Assembly (NCBI GenBank): GCA_964545715.1
Contig: CAZJHX010000022.1
Coordinates: 22,179-86,178, forward strand
Direction: 5' to 3'
DNA length: 64,000 nucleotides
Origin: CAZJHX01 sp964545715
GTDB taxonomy: Bacteria > Myxococcota_A > UBA9042 > GCA-2863065
Every line of letters begins with the position of its first letter. Position 1 is the first letter of the stretch. Made by a program: the position numbers and the translations under genes. The notes under the pieces were generated by a model. The model made no database searches. It had not been told where the DNA came from and saw only the letters and a program-made list of their open reading frames with translations. Shown one piece after another: positions 16,991-24,922 of this stretch.

Positions 16991-17869
16991 TTAGAGCCGA
17001 GTCTCCATATCCAAAATTCTGTTGAGCTGCTGGGCGGTCTGAATCGCGACTGAGTAGACATGCTCGGCAAACGCCATCTCGCTGGCGGCCTTGCTGATGT
17101 CCACCTCGTCCAGCTCGGCGCGCTGCAGCTGCTGGGTGAAGGACGTCTCCTCGTGCGCCAGATCCACCTTGTGAAGCTGGCTCATGGCGAAGCCGACCTT
17201 GCTCAACCCGTGCGTCGCGTGCTCGTGGGCCGCCTGCACCTTCTCCATCGCGTCGCCGATGGCCGCTGAGTCGTTGTCCAGCAACGCCTGGCGCAGGGCC
17301 TCAGCCGCCTCGAACGCCGACGAGCCGGCCTGACCAAAGATGGTCGGCCCGGTGATGTCGCCGGCGACCTCCTGGCCTTCCCCGATCCGGATCGTGCGTC
17401 CCTGAGCGTCACCGACAAAGTTGCCGTCCGCGTCATAAGCCGGCGCGTCCTGAGTCCGGCCCGCAAAGATGTGCCGCCCGTTGAACTTGGCGTTGGACAT
17501 GGACTTCATGCTGTCGATCAGCGTGTCCAGCTCGGCCACGGCCAGGGCCCGGGCATCGGCGTCCATCGAGTCGTTGCCCATCGCAAGAGCGAGCGCGTTC
17601 ATGTCGTCCAACACACCGACCACCTGGGTGACCGTGGTCTCGGCCACCTGGTTGTACAGCTGCTGGCGAGCGATGGTGTTACGAAAGCTCTCGACGCGGC
17701 TCAGCCCGCGGTCGCTGGCCATCAGGCGGCGCGCGTGGGTGGGGTCCTGGCTTGGACGGCTGACCTTCTTGCCGGTCAGCAGCGGCTCAGACGCCTGATC
17801 GAGACGCGCGCGAGCGCCCCCCGTCTGCCGAATCATGCGATTAAAGATGGACGCTTCAGAGACTCGCAT
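16991..17869 (-). CDS. flgL: Flagellar hook-associated protein 3 (hook-filament junction)
   Basis: A 292-aa protein of the flagellin/FlgL superfamily. The N-terminal RVSEASIFNRMIRQTGGARARL and the C-terminal coil ending AIQTAQQLNRILDMETRL are the paired helices that form the D0/D1 core. Internal MKSMSNAKFNGRHIFAG matches the NxxxxGxYIFAG block of FlgL. The ATG at 17869 is preceded by AGGAG (CTAGGAGTACCCAG) and starts the conserved helix; a GTG 12 codons earlier is less likely. It is the last gene of the flagellar set, and its Shine-Dalgarno abuts one arm of an inverted repeat. Confidence 0.93.
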   Translation of the reverse strand: MRVSEASIFNRMIRQTGGARARLDQASEPLLTGKKVSRPSQDPTHARRLMASDRGLSRVESFRNTIARQQLYNQVAETTVTQVVGVLDDMNALALAMGNDSMDADARALAVAELDTLIDSMKSMSNAKFNGRHIFAGRTQDAPAYDADGNFVGDAQGRTIRIGEGQEVAGDITGPTIFGQAGSSAFEAAEALRQALLDNDSAAIGDAMEKVQAAHEHATHGLSKVGFAMSQLHKVDLAHEETSFTQQLQRAELDEVDISKAASEMAFAEHVYSVAIQTAQQLNRILDMETRL

Positions 17870-17879
17870 CTGGGTACTC

Positions 17880-18020
17880 CTAGAAGCCCTCGGGGGAATT
17901 GGCACAGAACCGACGCGACGAGGCCGCGGTCAGATTGGGCGAAGGACCCGAAGGGCAGGCTGGTGGCCTGTTCGAGGGTTCTGAGGCCAAGCTGGCCCGG
18001 CATCGTCGTGATCGGTTCAT
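17880..18020 (-). CDS. Possible 46-codon leader ORF between flgK and flgL
   Basis: ATG 18018-18020 follows an excellent Shine-Dalgarno (GGAGGAATTCGC) and the frame runs 46 codons to TAG at 17880-17882, ten bases before the flgL ATG. The product is Arg/Ser/Pro rich (begins MNRSRRCRAS) and resembles nothing I know. The start signal lies in one arm of the inverted repeat and the stop in the other, which hints at a translated leader. It may equally be a chance frame. Confidence 0.3.
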   Translation of the reverse strand: MNRSRRCRASLASEPSNRPPACPSGPSPNLTAASSRRFCANSPEGF

Positions 18021-18044
18021 GCGAATTCCTCCGAGGGCTTCTAG
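17880..18044. repeat. Inverted repeat flanking the flgK-flgL gap
   Basis: Arm 17880-17901 (ctagaagccctcgggggaat and two more bases) is the reverse complement of 18023-18044 at 20 of 22 positions. The 121 bases between them would form a loop in the flagellar mRNA. The far arm contains the flgK stop and the Shine-Dalgarno of the 46-codon frame; the near arm adjoins the flgL Shine-Dalgarno. Confidence 0.8.
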
Positions 18045-19414
18045 ACCATTCTCAAAACGGCGTCATAGAGCTCGTTGGCCGTCTCGATCACCCGCGTGGC
18101 CGCCTGGAAGGCGCGCTCCGCCTGCGTCAAGCTGACCATCTCCTCCTGCAGCGATACGCCCGACTCGGACGCGCGCGCCGCCTCGAAGCTGGCGGCCCGA
18201 GTGGCCTCCGCTTCACCGCGATTCACGGCGTCGTTCAAGGCGCTGGCCACGGTGCTCACCGCGCCGTCGTAGCCCTCGGTCAAGGTCTTGCCGCCGGGCA
18301 CGATCTCGCCCTCCAGCAGCTCGATCATCGCCTTGAGATTGGCGTTGTCACCGGGCACCTGCGTCGGGTCCATCGCTGCCGCGATCTTCTCCGGGTTGCC
18401 GGCGACATCGCTGGACAGCTTGATCTGAGACGCGGCCCCCTCAGCCGTGGCGCCAACCTCAAAGAAGTTGTTGCCCGTGCTGCCATCCAGACCGAAGCCC
18501 GTCTGGTGCACCTGGTTCATCTCGGTGGCAAGCGCAAACGCCACCTGGTCCAGCTGATCCAGGGACGACTTCAGCGTCACGTCGCGGGCGTCCATCAGGC
18601 CGCCCAATTGACCGCCCACAGAGGCGCCCACCGTCTGCTTGGACCCGCCCGTTCGCACAACCGTCAGAGTCAGCGCGTCGGTGCCGCCGCCGGTGAGCTC
18701 CAGCCCGGCCGCAGAGTCCTTGTCGACCAGCGCTATCCCGGACCCCATAAAGACGGAAACCGTGCCGTCTGAGCCCTCCAGCGTCTGGATCTCCACCTGC
18801 CCCGCCAGCTCCTTGAGCAGCGTATCGCGTTGGTCCACCACCTCACCGACCGGCTGCCCCGTGCCCTGCAAGATGCTGATCTGCTTGTTGAGCGCCGCGA
18901 CCTTCTTCGTCAGCGAGTTGACCTTCTTCACGACGGCCTGCGCCTCGGACTCAGCCGCGTTCCGCGCCGACGTGATGCCGTCCGCCGCCGTCCGGATCGA
19001 GCTTGCCAGCGAGCTTGCGTTGAAGAGCAGGTTCTCCCGCTCGCCGATCCCCGCCGGATTGCTGGTCAGGTCGTTCATTGCAGCAAAGAAGTCGCTCATG
19101 GCCGCGGATACACCCGCGCCGTCCAGGTCGTTCAGCGCCGGCTCCGCGAGCTGCAGCGCCCGCATGCGCCCGTTCTGAAAGCCCACGCCCTGCTCGGCAC
19201 CCAGAATGGACCGCTGAATCGTGGACGACCGGACCGCGTTCACCGAGTCCAACATGACGTTCATGCCCGGATGCCCCGGCGTCAGCAGGCCGCGCTGGCG
19301 GCTGTATCCCGGCGTGTTGGCGTTGGCGATGTTCTTGCCGATGAGCTCCATCATCGACTTGTGGGCGTTCAGTGCGCTGGAGGCGCCGCTCAGCAGGTTG
19401 TTGATCGTCGACAT
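18041..19414 (-). CDS. flgK: Flagellar hook-associated protein 1
   Basis: A 457-aa FlgK, the first junction protein between hook and filament. The N-terminal NNLLSGASSALNAHKSMMELIGKN leads to the rod/hook signature NIANANTPGYSRQR at about residues 28-41. The C-terminal helix contains VSLTQAERAFQAATRVI and ends ANELYDAVLRMV, as in FlgK and FlgE. The length is near the short end for the family. The start is unambiguous. It is two bases downstream of the flgN stop, so the secretion chaperone and its client are neighbours in one transcript. Confidence 0.95.
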   Translation of the reverse strand: MSTINNLLSGASSALNAHKSMMELIGKNIANANTPGYSRQRGLLTPGHPGMNVMLDSVNAVRSSTIQRSILGAEQGVGFQNGRMRALQLAEPALNDLDGAGVSAAMSDFFAAMNDLTSNPAGIGERENLLFNASSLASSIRTAADGITSARNAAESEAQAVVKKVNSLTKKVAALNKQISILQGTGQPVGEVVDQRDTLLKELAGQVEIQTLEGSDGTVSVFMGSGIALVDKDSAAGLELTGGGTDALTLTVVRTGGSKQTVGASVGGQLGGLMDARDVTLKSSLDQLDQVAFALATEMNQVHQTGFGLDGSTGNNFFEVGATAEGAASQIKLSSDVAGNPEKIAAAMDPTQVPGDNANLKAMIELLEGEIVPGGKTLTEGYDGAVSTVASALNDAVNRGEAEATRAASFEAARASESGVSLQEEMVSLTQAERAFQAATRVIETANELYDAVLRMV

Positions 19415-19416
19415 GG

Positions 19417-19896
19417 CTACACGCTCGCGTTCAGCATGAGACCGGAGCCATGCGTGCTGTTCGGCTTGCCATTGGGACCATATCCGTCGGTGCCGTTGGG
19501 TGAGGCGGCCTCCACGCTGCGCTTGCAGGCGCGGGCCCAGTGCAGCTGGCGTCGGGCGTGCGTTTCGGACGCCCGGTTGAGCTCCGTCAGCGCGCCCAAC
19601 AGCGCCAGAAGGCGATTCCGGCGAGCCGTGAGCGGTGCGGCAACCACGGGGTCGACCGCAGCGATCAAACCGGCCAGCGTGCCGCTCTCATTGGAGCGCG
19701 ACATCGACACCACCAGCGTCTCTCGATCGATCCGAAGGCGATCCTGCTCTCGCAGGAGCAGATGCTTCTCACCGAGGACCAGGTCCAGTCCCTGCGGCTC
19801 GAACGCCAGCAGGTGCTGCTGCTCTTTCTGCGTGATCTGGACCAGGGACTCGAGCGCAACAATCTCGCGGTCCAGCGTGGTGATCAGCCGCTGCAT
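19417..19896 (-). CDS. flgN: FlgN-like flagellar secretion chaperone
   Basis: A 159-aa protein that is largely a long amphipathic helix pair (ITTLDREIVALESLVQITQKEQ, LVLGEKHLLLREQDRL), followed by a disordered Gly/Asn-rich tail. FlgN proteins bind the C-termini of FlgK and FlgL before export and are divergent in sequence. The call rests on size, helical pattern and position directly upstream of flgK. No catalytic motifs are seen. The ATG at 19896 gives the natural helical start. Confidence 0.78.
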   Translation of the reverse strand: MQRLITTLDREIVALESLVQITQKEQQHLLAFEPQGLDLVLGEKHLLLREQDRLRIDRETLVVSMSRSNESGTLAGLIAAVDPVVAAPLTARRNRLLALLGALTELNRASETHARRQLHWARACKRSVEAASPNGTDGYGPNGKPNSTHGSGLMLNASV

Positions 19897-19938
19897 CTTC
19901 CATCCCCCGTTGTTTTTCGTCGAACTGGAGCCGGGCTT

Positions 19939-20256
19939 TTATGGGTCGAGCGCGTCGATCGCGTCCAGGACCCGGTCGGCGACGACCTCCATGCGAGCCT
20001 CGTAGGCGCCGGACCGAACGTCCGCGCGCAGCTCTGCGAGGAGCGCCTCATGGAGTTTTGCCGTCTCGTCGCGAGTCAGCTCCTGCAGACCCGTGGTCGC
20101 GCTGGTGTCCGCCGTACTGCCGGATCGCGTGTCGGCGGTGGGCGTGCTCGGCGTCTGCCGCTCCTGTGCCGGGTCGGCCCGGTTCGCCCTCAGCGCCTGC
20201 GTGTTGGCCGACTGGTGTCGCGCCGCCGTCGTTGTCGTGTTCAGAGATACGTCCAT
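19939..20256 (-). CDS. flgM: FlgM-like anti-sigma factor
   Basis: A 105-aa protein, disordered and Thr/Ala/Gln rich in its first half, with the C-terminal helices KLHEALLAELRADVRSGAY and MEVVADRVLDAID. That spacing matches the sigma-28-binding end of FlgM, where I-x-x-G-x-Y-x-x-x-x-x-x-VAxxLL is typical. FlgM holds the flagellar sigma factor inactive until it is exported through the finished hook. The ATG at 20256 has GAGAGGGCAAG upstream. Its first 209 bases lie inside the open reading frame of flgJ in another frame. No sigma-28 gene is in the window. Confidence 0.75.
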   Translation of the reverse strand: MDVSLNTTTTAARHQSANTQALRANRADPAQERQTPSTPTADTRSGSTADTSATTGLQELTRDETAKLHEALLAELRADVRSGAYEARMEVVADRVLDAIDALDP

Positions 20257-20800
20257 CTTGCCCTCTCACAGCCAAAGAAGTGCCTTCCCTCGAAGGTTCG
20301 GCCTTTTCGATAAGGACATTTAGAGAAAAATTATCTTCGAGGCCCGTAGGCGGCAGCATGTCCCGCAATGAGCCGACCCCGTCGTCCTTCCAACCAGGCC
20401 TGGTCGCCGGCATCTCGGCAGGGGTCTCAACGTTCGGAGGCGTCGCCACAGGCTGCGCTCCCAAGGTTTTGACGCCCGGATCAACGGCCCCCGCCACGCG
20501 CCGCTGCGCCGGCAGATTCTCTCCCGTCCACTGTCGATACAAAAAGTCCGCCAGCCCGACGCCCTGTCCGTTGGACATGTGCTCGGCGACCGCGCGGTTC
20601 ATCATGAAGTCGTACATGCCGGACCCGGCGCTCTGCTTCATCAGGCCGGACTTGGGGACCGACTTGCGCATCTGAGCCAGCATCTTCTCGACAAACACCG
20701 CCTCGAACTGGCGCGCTGCCTGATCGAGCTTGCGGTTGTGCGCATCACGCTGCGGATCAGCAGCCCCCGCCCCCCTACCAAGCCGGTTGATGGCTGTCAC
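20048..20800 (-). CDS. flgJ: Flagellar rod-binding protein FlgJ (N-terminal domain type)
   Basis: A 250-aa frame whose first 110 residues are the FlgJ rod-cap domain (AARQFEAVFVEKMLAQMRKS then MYDFMMNRAVAEHMS and GLADFLYRQW). No muramidase domain follows, which is common outside gammaproteobacteria. Residues to about 180 are a linker. The last 70 or so are His/Arg/Gly rich and are simply flgM read in another frame, so the real protein may end earlier. A TGA sits 13 bases before the flgM ATG in the +1 frame, consistent with a lost stop or a one-base shift. The ATG overlaps the flgI stop (ATGA). Confidence 0.85.
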   Translation of the reverse strand: MTAINRLGRGAGAADPQRDAHNRKLDQAARQFEAVFVEKMLAQMRKSVPKSGLMKQSAGSGMYDFMMNRAVAEHMSNGQGVGLADFLYRQWTGENLPAQRRVAGAVDPGVKTLGAQPVATPPNVETPAEMPATRPGWKDDGVGSLRDMLPPTGLEDNFSLNVLIEKAEPSREGTSLAVRGQDGRISEHDNDGGATPVGQHAGAEGEPGRPGTGAADAEHAHRRHAIRQYGGHQRDHGSAGADSRRDGKTP

Positions 20801-21879
20801 TGGATCTCGATCTCGGCGTTCAGCGCGCCGGACGCCCGCACCGCCTGAAGGATGTCGATCAAGTCACGCGGCCCCACACCCAGCAGGTTCAGCGCCTGCA
20901 CGAGCTCGCCCAGGCTGGCGCTCTTCTGCACCAGCTTCACGGCGCCCTGCCCCTCTTTGGCGCTGACCTGTGAGTTGCGCACGCCGACGGTCTGCCCCTG
21001 CGAGAAGCCGTTGGGCTGGCTCACGTGGTTCTGGCTGTTGATCTCCACCTGCAGCGCGCCATGCGCCAGCGCGATGGACTCCACACGCACATTGGACCCC
21101 ATGACCACCGTGCCGGTGCGGGCGTTGATCACCACCTTGGCGGCCACATCGGTCTGCACCTGGGCCGCCTCGACCTTGGCGATCAGCTCCACGGGCGCCT
21201 TCTGCGCGTCCTCGGGCACCTCGACCACCACCTGGCGCGCGTTGATCGCCTGCGCTTTGGCCCCGGCCTTGGTGATAGCCTGCGCCATGTTTCGCGCGGT
21301 CGTGAAGTCCGCCTGTTTCAGCTGATATACCAGCTTGGGCCGCCCCTCCAGAGCCACGCCGACAGCGCGCTCGATGGTGGCGCCCGACGGGATCCGCCCC
21401 ACCGTCGGATGATTCTTCGTCACGCTGGACCCGGCGCTGCCCGCGCTGAAGCTGCCCACGGACAGCGGCCCCTGCGCCATGGCGTACACCTTCTGATCCA
21501 CCGCCTTCAGCGGCGTCATGACCAGCGTGCCGCCGATCAGGGACTTGGCGTCGCCCATGCTCGAGACCACCACGTCAATGCCGGTGCCCGGCGTGGCAAA
21601 CGGCGGCAGCTTCGCGGTGACCATGACGGCCGCCACGTTCTTGGTCTTCAGGGTCTTCGGGTCGACGCGAATCCCCATGCGGGACAGCATCGCGACCACC
21701 GACTGCACGGTGAACTGGCTCTGCTGCGAGTCGCCGGTCTGGTTCAGGCCGACGACGATGCCGTAGCCGATGAGCTGGTTGTCGCGCACGCCCGCCAGGT
21801 CGGCGATGTCTTTCACGCGGGTGGCGCTCGCATCAGCAGCCAGCCCGAGCACGATCAGCAGTACGATCAGGTGTCTCAT
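20797..21879 (-). CDS. flgI: Flagellar P-ring protein
   Basis: A 360-aa FlgI with a signal peptide (LIVLLIVLGLAADASA, AxA site). The mature start is RVKDIADLAGVRDNQLIGYGIVVGL, the strongest family signature, followed by VVAMLSRMGI and VAAVMVTAKLPPFA. It assembles the periplasmic ring that supports the rod in the peptidoglycan layer. The length is as expected. The coupled overlap with flgJ and the 9-bp gap after flgH put it inside the operon. Confidence 0.97.
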   Translation of the reverse strand: MRHLIVLLIVLGLAADASATRVKDIADLAGVRDNQLIGYGIVVGLNQTGDSQQSQFTVQSVVAMLSRMGIRVDPKTLKTKNVAAVMVTAKLPPFATPGTGIDVVVSSMGDAKSLIGGTLVMTPLKAVDQKVYAMAQGPLSVGSFSAGSAGSSVTKNHPTVGRIPSGATIERAVGVALEGRPKLVYQLKQADFTTARNMAQAITKAGAKAQAINARQVVVEVPEDAQKAPVELIAKVEAAQVQTDVAAKVVINARTGTVVMGSNVRVESIALAHGALQVEINSQNHVSQPNGFSQGQTVGVRNSQVSAKEGQGAVKLVQKSASLGELVQALNLLGVGPRDLIDILQAVRASGALNAEIEIQ

Positions 21880-21888
21880 CAGGGTCTC

Positions 21889-22581
21889 CTAGAAGGGCGA
21901 GTACTGGTCGATCGCTCGGATGAGCGCACCAGGACCCTGCTTGTCGCTGATCACGCCGCGACCGTTGAACTCGATCTCGGCCTCGGCCAGGCGGTTGGAC
22001 GCCACGACATTGTCGTCAGTGATGTCCGCGGGCCGCACCACACCGCTGATGTAGAAGCGGTGCTCCTCCCGGTTGACCAGAATAGTGCGCGTCCCCTCTA
22101 CGAAGAGGTTGCCGTTGGGCAGCACCTTCATGACGGTGGCGGGCACCGTCGCCGTCAGCTTCTCGGTACGGCTGGTTTGGCCGGAGCCGGCGAAGTCTGT
22201 GCCGGCCTTGAAGCCCAGCAGCTCCTTGCCGAGCAGGTCGGGCTTGAACTCTGACAGCAGGCTCAAGAACCCGGTGATAGCGGTGTTCATCTCGGATGCG
22301 CGCTTTGTCGTCGTCGACGCGCCGCGCTTGGCGTCCGCCTCTTCACGCACGAGCACCGTGACCAGATCGCCCGCCTGGCGCGCGCGCTGGTCGGCAAACA
22401 GGAAATTGCCGCGCCGGCTGGGCGTCCACAGCCCCCCGTCCGCCGCCTTCTCGGTTTGCTGCGGGAACGCCACGGGGCTCTTGTAGACCCGCTTGCGGTG
22501 CGTGTACTCGCCCAGGTTGGGCGTACACGCGCCGACGACGAGCGAGAGCGCTGCGCACGCGAACATCGCGGTTCTGATCAT
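21889..22581 (-). CDS. flgH: Flagellar L-ring lipoprotein
   Basis: A 230-aa FlgH starting at ATG 22581. The signal peptide ALSLVVGAC ends in a lipobox, as required for this outer-membrane ring. Family blocks are LFADQRARQAGDLVTVLV, KLTATVPATVMKVLPNGNLFVEG and the C-terminal YISGVVRPADI followed by AEIEFNGRGVI. The open frame extends 120 codons upstream through flgA, but that part is not FlgH. The ATG overlaps the flgA stop by 4 bp (22578-22581). Confidence 0.96.
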   Translation of the reverse strand: MIRTAMFACAALSLVVGACTPNLGEYTHRKRVYKSPVAFPQQTEKAADGGLWTPSRRGNFLFADQRARQAGDLVTVLVREEADAKRGASTTTKRASEMNTAITGFLSLLSEFKPDLLGKELLGFKAGTDFAGSGQTSRTEKLTATVPATVMKVLPNGNLFVEGTRTILVNREEHRFYISGVVRPADITDDNVVASNRLAEAEIEFNGRGVISDKQGPGALIRAIDQYSPF

Positions 22582-23255
22582 TGGACTGCCACCTTGTTGG
22601 TGCCGTCGACACGGCCGGACAAAACACGCCGGCTGGCCAATCGCACGTTGATTCTCTGACCCATGCGACCGCTGCCCATGGCGGTCGCCCGTGTCCGTAC
22701 GCGGACGCCACCCACGTTGGCGGTCACATTGACGCTGTCGCCCCGTCGCACCAGGACGGGGGTGGTTGTGGCGCCGCGCGTGAGCACGGAACCGCGGGTC
22801 AGCGTTCGGGCCGCGAGGCGGCCTGTGAGCGAGGTCGTCGCTCGTATTGCCCCGGAGGGCAGACCCTGAAGCGGTCGCTTCTCGGCCCGAACACTGAAGC
22901 CCGACAACGGTGCACCACGCCCGGTGCGCCGCTCGACGACCCAAACCGGGACGTCTACCTCCACATTCGCTTGCACGAAAATGCTCTTTTCGGTGCCGTC
23001 GCGCAGCACCAATCGCGCGCGGGCGGTCACTTGCCCGTAGGGACGCTCGCCGGACAGAAGATCGACCGACATGACGCGTCGCGCCTTGCGCAGAACCGAC
23101 CTCTGCGACGCTTTCCAGCCTTTGATTCGTATGTCCGCCGAGCCGTCGTCGACCGCGTTCTCCAAGGCGATGGACAAACGCGTCCGGACGTCCGCGCGTA
23201 CATCGGCGGTGGCGTCGACGGCCAGGAGAAGAATGGCGATGGCAAGTGCGCGCAT
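22578..23255 (-). CDS. flgA: Flagella basal body P-ring assembly chaperone
   Basis: A 225-aa periplasmic protein with a signal peptide (ALAIAILLLAVDATADV). The C-terminal SAF-type domain shows the FlgA pattern: LTGRLAARTLTRGSVLT, VLVRRGDSVNVTANVGGV and GQRINVRLASRRVLSGRVDG. FlgA chaperones FlgI during P-ring assembly. Genes for the ring components and their chaperone are adjacent here, with a 4-bp overlap to flgH and a 5-bp gap after flgG. The N-terminal half is divergent, which is usual. Confidence 0.93.
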   Translation of the reverse strand: MRALAIAILLLAVDATADVRADVRTRLSIALENAVDDGSADIRIKGWKASQRSVLRKARRVMSVDLLSGERPYGQVTARARLVLRDGTEKSIFVQANVEVDVPVWVVERRTGRGAPLSGFSVRAEKRPLQGLPSGAIRATTSLTGRLAARTLTRGSVLTRGATTTPVLVRRGDSVNVTANVGGVRVRTRATAMGSGRMGQRINVRLASRRVLSGRVDGTNKVAVQ

Positions 23256-23260
23256 CTGGA

Positions 23261-24043
23261 TTACCGCAGGTTCGAGGCGTCGCGGAGCATCTGATCGCTG
23301 GCCTGAATGACCTTCGAGTTCATCTCGTAGGCGCGCTGTGCGCTGATCAGGTCGATCATCTCCTCGACGACTTTGACGTTGGAGCTCTCTAGGAAGCCGT
23401 GCTCGATCGCGCCGATGCCGTCGCTGCCCGGGGTCCCCTCGATAACGCTGCCGCTGGCGCCCGTCTGTGCGAAGAGCCCGCGACCGAGCGACTCCATGCC
23501 GGCCGGGTTCTGGATCAGCGACAGGTTGATCTGGCCGATCTCGCTAAGCTGATCGTCGTCCGGTCCTTTGACCTTGACCGCGCCCTCGCGGGAGACCTCG
23601 ACCTGCGTGTAGCCCTCGGGCACGTCGATCGGCGGGTCCAGCGGGTAGCCGTTGCTGGTGACAAGCTGACCGCCCTGGATCTTGAAGGAGCCCACGCGGG
23701 TGTAAGCCGGCTTGCCGTCAGGCATGCGCACCTTGAAGAAGCCGTTGCCCTCGATGCCCATGTCCCAGTGGTTGCCCGTCTGCATCATGTCGCCGTTGGA
23801 GAACATCTTCTGCGACGCCATCATGCGCACGCCCTGGCCGATCTCCAGACCGACGGGTGACGACGACTGGCCGTCCTCGCCGCGGGACGCCGCGCGAAGC
23901 TGCTGGTAGTACATGTCCTGAAACTCGCCGCGTGCGCGCTTGAAGCCCGTGGTGTTGGCGTTGGCCAGGTTGTTGGCGATGATGTCGATCTGCGTTTGCT
24001 GGGCTTCCATACCCGTCGCAGCCGTGTTGAGTGCTCTGATCAC
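23261..24043 (-). CDS. flgG: Flagellar distal rod protein
   Basis: A 260-aa FlgG. The N-terminal MIRALNTAATGMEAQQTQID and NLANANTTGFKRARGEFQDM, internal GLEIGQGVRM and the C-terminal NVKVVEEMIDLISAQRAYEM then QASDQML are the class hallmarks. The length equals the canonical enzyme-free rod protein. The start is clear. It follows flgF by 10 bp, the standard order. Confidence 0.97.
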   Translation of the reverse strand: MIRALNTAATGMEAQQTQIDIIANNLANANTTGFKRARGEFQDMYYQQLRAASRGEDGQSSSPVGLEIGQGVRMMASQKMFSNGDMMQTGNHWDMGIEGNGFFKVRMPDGKPAYTRVGSFKIQGGQLVTSNGYPLDPPIDVPEGYTQVEVSREGAVKVKGPDDDQLSEIGQINLSLIQNPAGMESLGRGLFAQTGASGSVIEGTPGSDGIGAIEHGFLESSNVKVVEEMIDLISAQRAYEMNSKVIQASDQMLRDASNLR

Positions 24044-24053
24044 GTTCGCCCCC

Positions 24054-24773
24054 TTAGCTCATGCGCTTGACGGACTGGCCGTCGACTTCGCGGTACGTTC
24101 GCACCACCTGCTGCAGCGCCTCATACGACCGCTGCACTTGAATGATCTGTGTCATCGCCATCACCGGGTTGACGTTGGCGTCCTCGATGTAGCCCTGAAC
24201 CAGCTCCCCGGAGGTCACGTCATCGAGCCCGCCGATGCCGCCCTGCACGTCGAAGAGGTCGGTGCCCTGCTTCATCAGCTGCTTTGCGTCCGCGGCGACG
24301 CGCTTGAGGCGGCCGATCTGCTCGGGGCCCTGCATGACGCGCCCGTCGGACTCGATCACCAGCGGCGTGCCCGCGTGATCCCCGCCTGACGGCACGCTGA
24401 TGCCGCCGGAGTCGCCCATCATCTTGTGTCCGCTGGTCGTGCGCAGCATGCCGTCGTGGCCGACGATCATCCGGCCGGAGCGCGTCAGACGCTCGCCCTG
24501 CGCGGTCTCGACAACGAAGAAGCCCTCGCCCGAGATGGCCACGTCCATGGGATTGTCCGTGCGTCGCAGCGCGCCTTGCGTCATGCGCACCGACGTCTCA
24601 GGCGTGTCCACAAAGGCTGTGCCGTTCTGGGTCTTGTCCAGCACCTCTTCGAAGCGCAGCGTGTCGGCCTTGTAGCCAGGCGTGTTCACATGCGCGAGGT
24701 TGTTGGAGAGGATGTCCAGGTTGCGCATCTGCGCGACGCTTCCCGATACCGCCTTGTAGATTCCGTTTGCCAT
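24054..24773 (-). CDS. flgF: Flagellar proximal rod protein
   Basis: A 239-aa FlgF-type rod protein. ATG 24773 gives MANGIYKAVSGSVAQMRNLD followed by the rod signature NNLAHVNTPGYKAD; the ATG seven codons earlier adds nothing conserved. Middle GEGFFVVETAQGERLTRSG and C-terminal NVNPVMAMTQIIQVQRSYE match the flgE/flgF/flgG group. It is the first gene of the minus-strand cluster, so the promoter should lie in the 150 bp up to the divergent lipoprotein start at 24923. A weak AAGGG precedes the ATG. Confidence 0.92.
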   Translation of the reverse strand: MANGIYKAVSGSVAQMRNLDILSNNLAHVNTPGYKADTLRFEEVLDKTQNGTAFVDTPETSVRMTQGALRRTDNPMDVAISGEGFFVVETAQGERLTRSGRMIVGHDGMLRTTSGHKMMGDSGGISVPSGGDHAGTPLVIESDGRVMQGPEQIGRLKRVAADAKQLMKQGTDLFDVQGGIGGLDDVTSGELVQGYIEDANVNPVMAMTQIIQVQRSYEALQQVVRTYREVDGQSVKRMS

Positions 24774-24922
24774 AACGGCAGCCCTTAAGAGCACGTGGCG
24801 TGCCAGAACCAGACGGCTGTATTTACAGCAACTTGAGCGTGCTCAGACCCGAGGTAGGCAAGAACTGCCGGGTACGATCTGCCGGGTTGTGCATACGCTG
24901 CCTGGCCGATATCGTTCCCGGC

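Noticed and set aside
16967..17000. Imperfect hairpin between the convergent lipoprotein and flgL stops
   Set aside because: Only two short five-base stems with bulges and no T-tract; not enough for a terminator call.
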